Part shown: one piece after another, positions 55,453-64,000 of the stretch
Numbering within the stretch: the first letter of the stretch is position 1
Layout of the letters: each line of letters opens with the position of its first letter
Assembly (NCBI GenBank): GCA_951800145.1
Contig: CATOJE010000003.1
Coordinates: 38,400 to 102,399, forward strand
DNA from: an uncultured Lachnospiraceae bacterium
GTDB taxonomy: Bacteria; Bacillota; Clostridia; Lachnospirales; Lachnospiraceae
Direction of reading: 5' to 3'
DNA: 64,000 bases
Translations under genes and position numbers: made by a program
Notes under the pieces: generated by a model
Databases searched by the model: none
Told to the model about the DNA's origin: nothing
What the model saw: only the letters and a program-made list of their open reading frames with translations

Positions 55453-56709
55453 TCACAGCTTGTCCTGCTTAGACAAATGTTCGATTGTCCGCAGCAGCAC
55501 CCTGGTTCCATCCGCCATATCCTCCGGCGTAGTATACTCGTCCGGGCAGTGGCTTACTCCCTCATTGGAGCTTCTGAGAAAAATCATTCCCATGGGGTAC
55601 AGCCTCCCCATCTGCATGGCATCATGGGCCGGATAGCTCACCATATATTTATGAGGAATCTTCTCCTGCTCTGTACACTGGTGAATCAGCTCCACCAGAC
55701 GCTTATCACAGTGTACTGGTGAAGTATCAATGGTACTCTTCACCGAATAGGTAAGTCCTCTTGCCTGGCACTGCTTTTCCACGAATTCCATCAGGTCATC
55801 ATACAGCTTCTGCCACAGCCCGTCCTCCTTTTCCCGAAAATCCACCGGGACGATAGCCTGATTTGCTACAATATTATGCTCTGCCGGACGGGCCTGGATA
55901 TACCCCACCGTACCTCTGGTGGTGGAGCCGGATTCCAGTGCCAGCCGCTCCACCTCACAGGCGATAGCCGCGGCCGCCGCCATAGCGTCATGCCGATCCT
56001 CCATAGCCATTCCCCCGGCATGGGCGGAAACCCCATTTAAGGTAATATAAAACTGCTTGATTCCGGCGATATCCGTTACCACTGCCATGGGAAGATTTTC
56101 ATGGAGAAGATAGCAGCCCTGCTCGATGTGGAGCTCGATAAAGGCGAAATAATCCCGCTCCCTGATATAGCTTTTTTCGAAATGATCCGGCTCTAAGCCC
56201 ATCCCAAAGTCCAGCATAGCCTGCTTCATAGTGATCCCGGTCGCCCGGTCCACCGAAGTAAGGGCGTAGTCCTCTGGAAGCATCCCGCAGATGGCCTTGC
56301 TTCCAAAATGTCCCCCTAAGAACTGGCTTGCCTCTTCATTCACAAAGGCGATCATCTCCACCGGCCGTTTCGGCTTCTCCCCCTGCTCTGCCATCGCGGT
56401 AAGCACCTCCAGGGCTGCCATCACACCAGCCAGGCCGTCAAACTTTCCTCCCATGGGAACAGTATCAAAGTGAGAGCCTGTCAGGAGCGGCGGCAGATTC
56501 TCCTGCCCCTCCAGTCTCCCGTAAATATTTCCCACCGTATCCATACGCACGGTAAGCCCTGCCTCCCGCATCCACCCCATTAAAACCTCACAAGCCTCCT
56601 TATAAGCAGGCGTCCAGGCAAACCGGCTGATTCCTCCTCTCGGGTCTGCGCCGATTCCCCCCACATATTGTAGTCTCTCCCATAAACGTTCCTTATTAAT
56701 CTCAACCAT
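55453..56709 (-). CDS. Zn-dependent M20 hydrolase (allantoate amidohydrolase / N-carbamoyl-amino-acid hydrolase type)
   Basis: LLTGSHFDTVPMGGKFDGLAGVMAALEVL; ELHIEQG; ISRFAWTPAYKEA. Confidence 0.9.
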   Translation of the reverse strand: MVEINKERLWERLQYVGGIGADPRGGISRFAWTPAYKEACEVLMGWMREAGLTVRMDTVGNIYGRLEGQENLPPLLTGSHFDTVPMGGKFDGLAGVMAALEVLTAMAEQGEKPKRPVEMIAFVNEEASQFLGGHFGSKAICGMLPEDYALTSVDRATGITMKQAMLDFGMGLEPDHFEKSYIRERDYFAFIELHIEQGCYLLHENLPMAVVTDIAGIKQFYITLNGVSAHAGGMAMEDRHDAMAAAAAIACEVERLALESGSTTRGTVGYIQARPAEHNIVANQAIVPVDFREKEDGLWQKLYDDLMEFVEKQCQARGLTYSVKSTIDTSPVHCDKRLVELIHQCTEQEKIPHKYMVSYPAHDAMQMGRLYPMGMIFLRSSNEGVSHCPDEYTTPEDMADGTRVLLRTIEHLSKQDKL

Positions 56710-56764
56710 CCTTCTTCTCCATTTCCTGCAGCTCAAAGCTGCCCTTCATCTGCGCTTGCAAAGC

Positions 56765-58126
56765 CTATCCGCGGACAAATCTTCCATACCCTGGCTCTGC
56801 AAGGATCCTGCCATCCCGGTAGATCTCCCTGCCCCGGAGGAAGGTACTGACTACCTGGCATAAAAGCTCTCTTCCCTCATAGGGAAATTTCGTACATCTT
56901 GTTTTCGAAAAGCTGTTTTTCCTGGAATAATTCCAGGGATGGGATACATCCATCAGCACCAGGTCTCCATCCGCTCCCACCCGTATGGCTCCCTTGTCCG
57001 GATACAAGCCAAACCGTTTCGCTCCATTGCCGGCACACAGAGCTGCCAGCCGATGAGGCGCCATACCTCTCTTTAGGACAGCCTCCGTTACCATCAAAGG
57101 ATAGGCGATATCAATCGAAGGCGCACCTCCCATCACCCTCCAGCCATCCCCATCCTTCGGCTCCTTGTCCTCCTCCGTATAGGGCGCATGGTCTGTCCCC
57201 AGGTAATCGATGGTTCCATCCAGCAGATACGGCCACAGCCCTTCCATCCGTTCCCGGCTCCGCAGGGGAGGCTGAATCAGGCCATAGGTCCCCGCCTCAA
57301 ACTGATCCTCATAATTCAGGAGAAAATAGTGGGCGCAGCTCTCCACTGTCACATCCACTCCCCTTTTCTTTGCCCGCTTGATGCACTCAGCCCCTTCTGG
57401 AATCGAGAGATGACAGATATGGATGGGGCAGCCAGTATGCTCTGCAAAGATGATGGCATTCTCTATGGCTGTCAGCTCTGCATAGTAAGGCCTGGCCTCA
57501 TCGTGGAGTCTTAAATCCCAGGGCTGGTTCTGGAATCGCGCCTTCAGCTCCTGGATAATGGCAGCATCCTCCGCGTGAAATCCCAGAACCTTCCCCAGCT
57601 TCTTAACCTCCTCCATCCCATCCACCTGCTGCTGATGATCCAACCAGAGAAACTCCGGTCCCGCATCCAGGGTAAAGCCCTTAAAGGCGATACATCCCAA
57701 GCGGTTTAATTTCTCCAATTCTGCCTGATTTCCCGCGATGGCTCCTCCCCACAGAGCGAAGTCCACCACAGAATTCCCCTCTGCCAGGCCAAGCTTCAAG
57801 GCAAATGTCCCTTCATCGATCACTGGCGGGCTGCTATTAGGCATTTCCATCACCAGTGTATAGCCTCCGGCCGCAGCAGCTCTGGTTCCGCAAAACCAGT
57901 CCTCCCGATAATTCGCCCCTGGTTCGAAAAAATGGGTATGGGTGTCAATTCCTCCTGGAAAAATCATGAATCCCGAAGCATCTATGATTTCATCCGCCTC
58001 CAGCTGGCTTTCCGGAGCCAGAATTCCGGCAATCTTCTCTCCCCGAATCCCCAGATCCGCCCTCTCACACCCATTTTCCAGAACCAGCGTTCCGTTTCTA
58101 ATAATCTTACTAAAATAGTTTCCCAA
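56765..58126 (-). CDS. Allantoinase / dihydroorotase-like cyclic amidohydrolase
   Basis: FPGGIDTHTHFFEPGANYREDWFCGTRAAAAGGYTLVMEMPNSSPP; IAFKGFTLD; LGTDHAPYTEEDK. Confidence 0.88.
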   Translation of the reverse strand: MGNYFSKIIRNGTLVLENGCERADLGIRGEKIAGILAPESQLEADEIIDASGFMIFPGGIDTHTHFFEPGANYREDWFCGTRAAAAGGYTLVMEMPNSSPPVIDEGTFALKLGLAEGNSVVDFALWGGAIAGNQAELEKLNRLGCIAFKGFTLDAGPEFLWLDHQQQVDGMEEVKKLGKVLGFHAEDAAIIQELKARFQNQPWDLRLHDEARPYYAELTAIENAIIFAEHTGCPIHICHLSIPEGAECIKRAKKRGVDVTVESCAHYFLLNYEDQFEAGTYGLIQPPLRSRERMEGLWPYLLDGTIDYLGTDHAPYTEEDKEPKDGDGWRVMGGAPSIDIAYPLMVTEAVLKRGMAPHRLAALCAGNGAKRFGLYPDKGAIRVGADGDLVLMDVSHPWNYSRKNSFSKTRCTKFPYEGRELLCQVVSTFLRGREIYRDGRILAEPGYGRFVRG

Positions 58127-58181
58127 CGGTCCCTTCCCTGCCTTCCTGTCCGTTTGCAGTACGTAAACAAAGCATAAGGCT

Positions 58182-59273
58182 TTACTGCAAATTCAGCGTT
58201 CCCAAAGGATCCAGCACCTGTATCACCTCTGGATCATGGATATTTTCCTGATCAATCAGCCAGTAGGGGCTCTCTGTCACATCTGGAAAGTCGGTCCTTC
58301 CCTCAATGGCCTCGATGGCCGCTGCTACTGAATTATATCCTAAACCATAGGGATTCTGGGAAATCAGCGCATCCAGGCATCCGTCATAGATATTATTGAT
58401 CAATTCCTCAGAGGAATCATAGCCCACTGCCAGGATATCCGTGCGCCCCTCATCCTTTAAAACCTTGCTCACACCAGCAGATGCCCCCTCATTACAGCAG
58501 AACACTGCCACTAAATCCGGATGCTCCGATAACAGATCCTGCATCGTGTTGGTCGCCTTTTCCCTGTCTCCCTCCGTGTGATAGATTCCCACAAGATCAA
58601 ACTGCTCATGCTTTGCCAGCTCCTCAGAAAAGCCTCGGTCTCTCTGCTGGATCACATCGGAGCCCGCTTCTGCGGAAACCACCGCAACCTTCCCCCCATC
58701 CGGGAGCTTTTCTGCAATGTAGGCTGCTCCGGCTGCCGAGGCGCTTTCGTGGTTAACAGACACCGTGGTACAGCACACGGCAGGGTCCATCTCATCATCA
58801 AAGCTAACCACCGGAACCTGCAGCGCACCTATGGTATCATGGATCGCCTTCGCATCGATGGATGATATTACCAGCCCATCCATCCCTGCCATATCCATAT
58901 CCTCCACAATATTCTGCTGGGCAGCCGTATCGGTAGAAGAGTTGGTTCCCTGATAATTAATGGTATATCCCCGCTCCGCCGCTGCGTCCTCGGCCCCCTG
59001 GCGCACCATCTTATAGAAGTCAAATAGCGTAGACTTAGGGATCACGCCGATCACCTTGGTTTGGGAACCTCCTGCTGCTTCCTGCGCCGCACCCGGATCC
59101 TGTGTCCGGGCCGCGTCCCCTCCCTGTGTATTCTCCTCCCTCTGTGCCGCCGTCTCCGGCGCCTGGGTGGTATTGCCTCCAGCTCCAGAACACCCGCACA
59201 TCGCTCCTGCTAGCATCACTGCTGCGAATCCTGCTATGAATCTTCCCTTCATATTTACCTTTCTCCTTTTCAT
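58182..59273 (-). CDS. Ribose-type ABC transporter substrate-binding lipoprotein
   Basis: Lipobox AGAMCGC; VIGVIPKSTLFDFYKMVRQGAEDAAAERGYTINYQGTNSSTDTAAQQNIVEDM. Confidence 0.9.
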   Translation of the reverse strand: MKRRKVNMKGRFIAGFAAVMLAGAMCGCSGAGGNTTQAPETAAQREENTQGGDAARTQDPGAAQEAAGGSQTKVIGVIPKSTLFDFYKMVRQGAEDAAAERGYTINYQGTNSSTDTAAQQNIVEDMDMAGMDGLVISSIDAKAIHDTIGALQVPVVSFDDEMDPAVCCTTVSVNHESASAAGAAYIAEKLPDGGKVAVVSAEAGSDVIQQRDRGFSEELAKHEQFDLVGIYHTEGDREKATNTMQDLLSEHPDLVAVFCCNEGASAGVSKVLKDEGRTDILAVGYDSSEELINNIYDGCLDALISQNPYGLGYNSVAAAIEAIEGRTDFPDVTESPYWLIDQENIHDPEVIQVLDPLGTLNLQ

Positions 59274-59438
59274 TTTATGTGTACTCTCGGAGTCCCTTTG
59301 CGCCTGATTTTGTGAGATGATTTTTTGTCAGATGTGCATAAATTTAAATCAGCCACAAAGGCAGGTGCAAGAGAGATTCCGAGAGTGCATTTCATTTCTG
59401 CGGGCAGCCGCCCAGGTGGTGATGCCCCATAATCAACA

Positions 59439-60404
59439 TTACCTTTGGAGCCGTTCCCGGACCACCTCCAGGAATACCGCGGCGATAATCACCACGCCGA
59501 TGGCCACCTGCTGCCAGAAATAATTCAGTCCGATCAGGTTCAATCCATTGCTCAGCACACCGATAATAAATGCTCCCACAATCGTTCCGGCTATGCTGCC
59601 CTTCCCTCCGGTAAGGCTGGCCCCTCCGATCACCGATGCCGCGATGGCATTGGTTTCATACAGCTCTCCGGCTGTGGGCGCCGCGGAAGAAACTCTGGCC
59701 GCCAGAAGCATCCCGGCAAAGGCCACCAGTGCGCCGCTGATAATGTAATTCATTACTTTAATTTTCTTTACCGGGATTCCTGATAAAAATGCCGCCTGTT
59801 CATTACTTCCGATGGCATAGACATAACGGCCGAATTTACTCTTCTTCAGAAGAATCGCCATAACCACCGCAATCACTGCCATAAAAACCACTGCCCAGGG
59901 AAGCCACCCGAAAAGCTTTCCCGAGCCGATCCAGGTAAATTCGCTTTTTAATCCGGACATGGGAACCCCGTCCATAACCACCAGCACAATTCCCCGAAAG
60001 ATACTGTTAGTGCCTAAGGTAGCGATAAATGGGACGATTCCCAGCACGGTAATTACAAAGGCATTTACCGCCCCCAGCATCATACCGGTCATCAGCGCCA
60101 AAAGCATGGCCAATGGCACCGGCATCCCCGCCTTCATGGCCGTAGCCGCGATCAATCCGGAAAAAGCCACCCCGGATCCCACGGATAGATCGATGCAGCC
60201 GCTGGCAATAATATAGGTTTCCGCGATAGCCACAATCACCGCCACCGAAGTCTGCGTCGCAATATTTAATAAATTCCGCTGGGTCAGGAAGCTCTCTGTC
60301 GCAGCTGAAAAGAAGATGCACAGTATGAGAAGTCCCATCAGCGTAAATAAAATCTGTGTGTTTCGTTCCTTTTTATTGATTTTTACATCCATAGCCCGCT
60401 CCAT
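59439..60404 (-). CDS. Ribose-type ABC transporter permease
   Basis: GCIDLSVGSGVAFSGLIAATAM; IGSNEQAAFLSGIPVKKIKVMNYIISGALVAFAGMLLAARVSSAAPTAG. Confidence 0.92.
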   Translation of the reverse strand: MERAMDVKINKKERNTQILFTLMGLLILCIFFSAATESFLTQRNLLNIATQTSVAVIVAIAETYIIASGCIDLSVGSGVAFSGLIAATAMKAGMPVPLAMLLALMTGMMLGAVNAFVITVLGIVPFIATLGTNSIFRGIVLVVMDGVPMSGLKSEFTWIGSGKLFGWLPWAVVFMAVIAVVMAILLKKSKFGRYVYAIGSNEQAAFLSGIPVKKIKVMNYIISGALVAFAGMLLAARVSSAAPTAGELYETNAIAASVIGGASLTGGKGSIAGTIVGAFIIGVLSNGLNLIGLNYFWQQVAIGVVIIAAVFLEVVRERLQR

Positions 60405-60417
60405 ATCCTTTGCTTAC

Positions 60418-60446
60418 TTTAAAAGTCCTGCCGCCGGATAGGCGGC
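60418..60446. repeat. Partial copy of palindromic repeat hairpin (cf. 19671-19698) at the 3' end of the ABC ATPase gene
   Basis: TTTAAAAGTCCTGCCGCCGGATAGGCGGC versus TTTAAAAGTCCGCCGCCGAATAGGCGGC. Confidence 0.75.
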
Positions 60447-61933
60447 ATGGCATACCGCAGGATTTTGTCCTGATCCAGCTCGCCTGCCGACAGTTCCCCT
60501 GTAATCCTTCCCCCGCACATCACCAGGACACGATCGCTCATACCGATGATCTCCGGAAGCTCCGAGGAAATCATAATCACCGTTACCCCCTGGCCCGCCA
60601 GCTGATGCATCAGCTCGTAAATCTCGTACTTGGCATTTACATCGATCCCTCTGGTAGGCTCATCCAGAATTAAAATACGGGATTTTCGGCAGAGCCAGCG
60701 GGCAAGGATCACCTTCTGCTGGTTGCCACCAGACAGGGTTTTCGTCAGCTGTCCGCTTCCTCTCGCCTTAATCCGCAGCTTCCGGATATATTCTCCCGCT
60801 GCCGCCTCTACCTGATGATCCTTTACAAACCCATTCTGGCTGAACTGATCCAGGCTGGCCGCGGAAATATTATCCCGAAGGGTCTGCTCCAGCATCAGCC
60901 CGTCTTTTTTCCTGTCCTCTGTAATATAGCCAATCCCCTCTGCGATAGCCTTATTCGGAGAGGTAATGTGCTTTCTCACCCCGTCAATCAAGATTTCTCC
61001 TGAAGTAATCCGCTCCGCCCCGAAAATCGCCCTGGCAAGCTCAGTCCGCCCCGCCCCCATCAGCCCGGCTATCCCTAAGATCTCCCCCTCATAGGCCTGG
61101 AATTGAATGTCAAAGAGCGTGTCCGCCACATTCAGCCCCTTTACCTCCAGCGTCATCTTCCCTCTCTTGTAATCCGGCCTGGGCGGAAACTTTTGATTCA
61201 ATTCCCTTCCCACCATTTCCTGAATCAGCAAATCCTTCAAAGTACTGTCATAGCTCCGCTCCGATATCAGCTTCCCATCCCGCAGCACCGTAACCCGATC
61301 CACGATGGCGTCTAAGTCGCTCATCCGGTGGGAAATATAGATAATCGCCACTCCGCTGGCCTTCAGCCTCCGTATGGTATCAAACAGCGTTTCAATCTCC
61401 GAGTCCGTCAAGGCCGCCGTAGGCTCGTCCATGATCAGCAGCCGGCAGTTGGCGGACAGCGCCTTGGCTATCTCCACCATCTGCTGCTGGGCCACACTTA
61501 AGGTGGCTACCTTCCGTCCCGGCGATATGGAAGAGCAGTTCAGCCTCTCCAGCAGGCTGGCCGCCTCCCGGTTCAGCCTCCTGTCATTGATAAACCCCTT
61601 TAAGGGAAGCGCCGGCTCCCTTCCGATAAAAATATTCTCCGCCACTGTCAAATCCGGGAGAAGATTAAACTCCTGATAGACGATGCCGATGCCATAATCA
61701 TAGATTTCCCTGGGGTGATGAATATGCAGCGGCTTCCCCTCGTACAAAATCTCGCCTCCGTCCGGCTCCAAAACCCCGGTTAATATCTTCATCAAGGTGG
61801 ATTTTCCCGCCCCATTTTCCCCCAGCAGCGCATGAACCTCCCCCTTCCTTATCTTCAGATCAATTCCATCCAGCACCCTTACCGTGCTGAAGGACTTAGA
61901 AATCCCCCTGGTCTCCAGTAAATATTCCTTCAT
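60419..61933 (-). CDS. Ribose-type ABC transporter ATP-binding protein (two ATPase domains)
   Basis: LLGENGAGKSTLMKILTGVLEPDGG; LSGGNQQKVILARWL; last residues MPPIRRQDF encoded within a palindromic repeat. Confidence 0.95.
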   Translation of the reverse strand: MKEYLLETRGISKSFSTVRVLDGIDLKIRKGEVHALLGENGAGKSTLMKILTGVLEPDGGEILYEGKPLHIHHPREIYDYGIGIVYQEFNLLPDLTVAENIFIGREPALPLKGFINDRRLNREAASLLERLNCSSISPGRKVATLSVAQQQMVEIAKALSANCRLLIMDEPTAALTDSEIETLFDTIRRLKASGVAIIYISHRMSDLDAIVDRVTVLRDGKLISERSYDSTLKDLLIQEMVGRELNQKFPPRPDYKRGKMTLEVKGLNVADTLFDIQFQAYEGEILGIAGLMGAGRTELARAIFGAERITSGEILIDGVRKHITSPNKAIAEGIGYITEDRKKDGLMLEQTLRDNISAASLDQFSQNGFVKDHQVEAAAGEYIRKLRIKARGSGQLTKTLSGGNQQKVILARWLCRKSRILILDEPTRGIDVNAKYEIYELMHQLAGQGVTVIMISSELPEIIGMSDRVLVMCGGRITGELSAGELDQDKILRYAMPPIRRQDF

Positions 61934-62025
61934 CTCATTGCCCAGCTCCTTTCCGGCTCCATCCCTAGCCGCCCTATGTCTATGCCAGTCCCTTATCCTC
62001 AGCTAAATCCCCCGCATCACTCCCT

Positions 62026-62787
62026 TTAGTACATCACGTCCCCGAGATTCGGTCCCAGGGTCTGCCCTGTATACAGATTTCCGTCCGGCTCCGCCGCCAG
62101 AAATACTGCCGTGGGAAGGATTTCCTCCAGCTCTCCAAATCTTGGAAGCACCAGCTCCGCCTCCTTATTCTTCCTCCACTCATCACTTACCACTCCCATC
62201 AGCTGCGTCTCGATGGGACCAGGAGCGATGCAGTTGGCTGTAATATTATACTTCCCTACCTCTCTCGCCAGGGATTTGGTAAATCCAATCACACCAGCCT
62301 TGGCCGCTGCATAATGGCAGTGCTCCACGCTCCCCTTCTGCCCCACCTGAGAGGCGATATTAATGATCCGGCCAAATTTCTGCCCTATCATCACCGGAAC
62401 CGCATATTTGCAGGTAAAATAATTGCTGGTCAAATCCACCGCAATCATGCGGTTCCATTCCTCGGTTGTAATATCCGTAAGAAGCTTAGGATTCGAAATC
62501 CCGGCGCAGTTAATCAGCACATCAATGCGGCCAAACCGCTCCACTGCCCTATCGATCAGCCGCCTTGCCACTGTCTCGTCCGAGATATCCCCCTCTTCCA
62601 GAACCACACTTACCCCAAGGCCCTCCAGCTCTTCCTGAAATGCCTTCATCCCATCCGCATCCTGCTTAAAATGATTCAGAACCAGATGCGAGCCCTCCCT
62701 GGCAAAAATTCTGGGAAATCCGCTGCTCATCCCATATCCGCAGCCAGCTCCCGTCATCACCGTAATTTTCCCTTCCAGTTTCTTCAT
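62026..62787 (-). CDS. SDR family oxidoreductase
   Basis: TGAGCGYGMSSGFPRIFAREGSHLVLN; NCAGISNPKLL; YAAAKAGVIGFTKSLARE. Confidence 0.92.
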   Translation of the reverse strand: MKKLEGKITVMTGAGCGYGMSSGFPRIFAREGSHLVLNHFKQDADGMKAFQEELEGLGVSVVLEEGDISDETVARRLIDRAVERFGRIDVLINCAGISNPKLLTDITTEEWNRMIAVDLTSNYFTCKYAVPVMIGQKFGRIINIASQVGQKGSVEHCHYAAAKAGVIGFTKSLAREVGKYNITANCIAPGPIETQLMGVVSDEWRKNKEAELVLPRFGELEEILPTAVFLAAEPDGNLYTGQTLGPNLGDVMY

Positions 62788-62845
62788 GTGTAACCTCCCT
62801 TATCCATTTATTCTTTATAAGCAAGTCTATTTTGGGTACAAAAAA

Positions 62846-62897
62846 TACACCTTCTTTAATATTCTCAAGAAAGAACTTATTATCCGGTGTATTTTAT
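62846..62897 (-). terminator. Terminator-like hairpin after YheO paralog 2
   Basis: Arms AAATACACC / GGTGTATTT with T-run on the minus strand. Confidence 0.55.
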
Positions 62898-62920
62898 TGT
62901 GCTGTATCAATTACCGCTGC

Positions 62921-63583
62921 TTATTTAGTTTTTGATCCTGCCTCTTCCTTCTTAATGATATCCAGATAAGTATACATCGTATACTTGGAAATCCCCAAAA
63001 ATGACTGGATCCGCTCTCCTGATTTCGTGATAAGGAATGCCCCCTTATCGTTTAAGTATTTCAAAAACTGAAGCTTCTCCTCCCGGTTCATCACACAGGC
63101 CGGCTTTCCTACCAGCTTCTGTCCCTCCTGCAGAAGGTATTCCAAAAGCTGGTTGACCTCCGTAACAAAGATCTCCTGCTTATCCGCTGAATTGATATCA
63201 TATTGATTAATCTCCTTTAAATAATTCTCCAGCTTGATGCTCTCTGTAATATCCGTATTTACACAAAGACAGCCGATCAGGTTCCCGTCATCATCTTTAA
63301 TGTACAAGGAGGAGGAGCGGAGCATCCGGTTATCCTTTAGCCGGGTAACATAATTAAACCGATTGCCATCCTTCACTGTCCCCTGCAAAACCTCCAATCC
63401 CAGATTACTCCCGGTTCCCCCCACCTTTCTCCCGGTCACATGACCATTGCGAATATCCACGATCGTAGTGGCATAATCCTTTTTCAGGTCATGGAGAACG
63501 ATCTCCGTATGGGGGCCCATCTGCTGCTCCAGCATATCCATCAGCTGTATCAAAAACTCTTTTTCTTGTTTTATATCCTTCAT
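62921..63583 (-). CDS. YheO/DauR-type PAS-HTH transcriptional regulator (paralog 2)
   Basis: TEIVLHDLKKDYATTIVDIRNGHVTGRKVGG...SSSLYIKDDDGNL; AFLITKSGERIQSFLGISKYTMYTYLD. Confidence 0.9.
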   Translation of the reverse strand: MKDIKQEKEFLIQLMDMLEQQMGPHTEIVLHDLKKDYATTIVDIRNGHVTGRKVGGTGSNLGLEVLQGTVKDGNRFNYVTRLKDNRMLRSSSLYIKDDDGNLIGCLCVNTDITESIKLENYLKEINQYDINSADKQEIFVTEVNQLLEYLLQEGQKLVGKPACVMNREEKLQFLKYLNDKGAFLITKSGERIQSFLGISKYTMYTYLDIIKKEEAGSKTK

Positions 63584-63617
63584 CGTTTTCTTTCCTTTAC
63601 TGGTTATAGGATACCAT

Positions 63618-63804
63618 ACTTTTTGTTATCCGTAAAGACTTTTTGTATTGTTTTTATATTTTTGTGATATTCATGATATTTTACTCATATTATATGTGCA
63701 TATTTTACAATATTTTTATCTATTTTTTATTTTTAACAAACTTTTTGTTTGATTTTATTCCTATTTTTCCCTTTTCCTCCTTTCCTCTCCACCTTACAAA
63801 AAGT
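63618..63804. promoter_or_regulatory. Cluster of four ACTTTTTGT/ACAAAAAGT sites upstream of YheO paralog 2
   Basis: ACTTTTTGT at 63618-63626, 63638-63646, 63740-63748; ACAAAAAGT at 63796-63804. Confidence 0.55.
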
Positions 63805-64000
63805 TAGGTCTCCTTATCCATTGTACAGAACATCCATAGAAACATCAATCTTTAAGATGATCGAAATAAAAATGGACCCTTTCCTTGTTACTGTTCACAG
63901 ACAATGTCAGTTAGTTAAGAACTTTGAAAATCCAATAAACGGTCTGAACATAGGAATAAAGCGCCATTCGAGAATGAATCCTGGAACAAACGGCATAGAC

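Noticed and set aside
1-64000. CRISPR arrays, tRNA or rRNA genes
   Set aside because: Tandem repeats present have no spacers; no tRNA/rRNA-like sequence recognised by eye (a tRNAscan/Infernal run would be decisive)

Overview
The window looks like a Lachnospiraceae-type Firmicute chromosome; this is inferred from protein style and moderate GC, not tested. It is dominated by a selenium-dependent molybdenum hydroxylase (SDMH) / anaerobic purine (urate) degradation locus. The selenium supply and cofactor-maturation genes are a class-V aminotransferase, yqeB, yedF, selD, a TusA-like gene, yedE, a DUF3343 gene, and a yqeC-mocA fusion about 30 kb away. The catabolic genes are hydA, Se-dependent xdh, ygfK, ssnA, dpaL/ygeX, ygeY, ygeW, arcC and an NCS2 purine permease. 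A second ureide-type cluster lies at 53.7-63.6 kb: a UraA-like permease, RidA, an M20 carbamoyl/allantoate amidohydrolase, allantoinase, a ribose-type ABC importer, an SDR and a second YheO-type regulator. A separate operon at 36-41 kb encodes a soluble DMSO-reductase-family molybdoenzyme, a 4Fe-4S protein and an FAD oxidoreductase, next to GntR and LysR regulators. Accessory material includes a BrnT/BrnA toxin-antitoxin pair, a decayed IS1634-type transposase, a disrupted transglutaminase-like surface protein, an AAA/DUF4143 ATPase behind 23-bp iterons, a probable PBECR-type nuclease-fold remnant, several palindromic intergenic repeats, and several in-frame and intergenic minisatellites. The least explained items are a promoter-structured RNA-terminator unit of about 107 nt abutting yedE, an attenuator-like leader with a perfect 24-bp palindrome upstream of yedE, and a cluster of four ACTTTTTGT sites upstream of the second YheO regulator. 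The SDMH/purine cluster itself is a described system (orphan-selD/SDMH loci; gut bacterial purine-degradation clusters). Novelty is more likely in its regulation, repeats and gene fusions. Everything here was read by eye; no database search was run.
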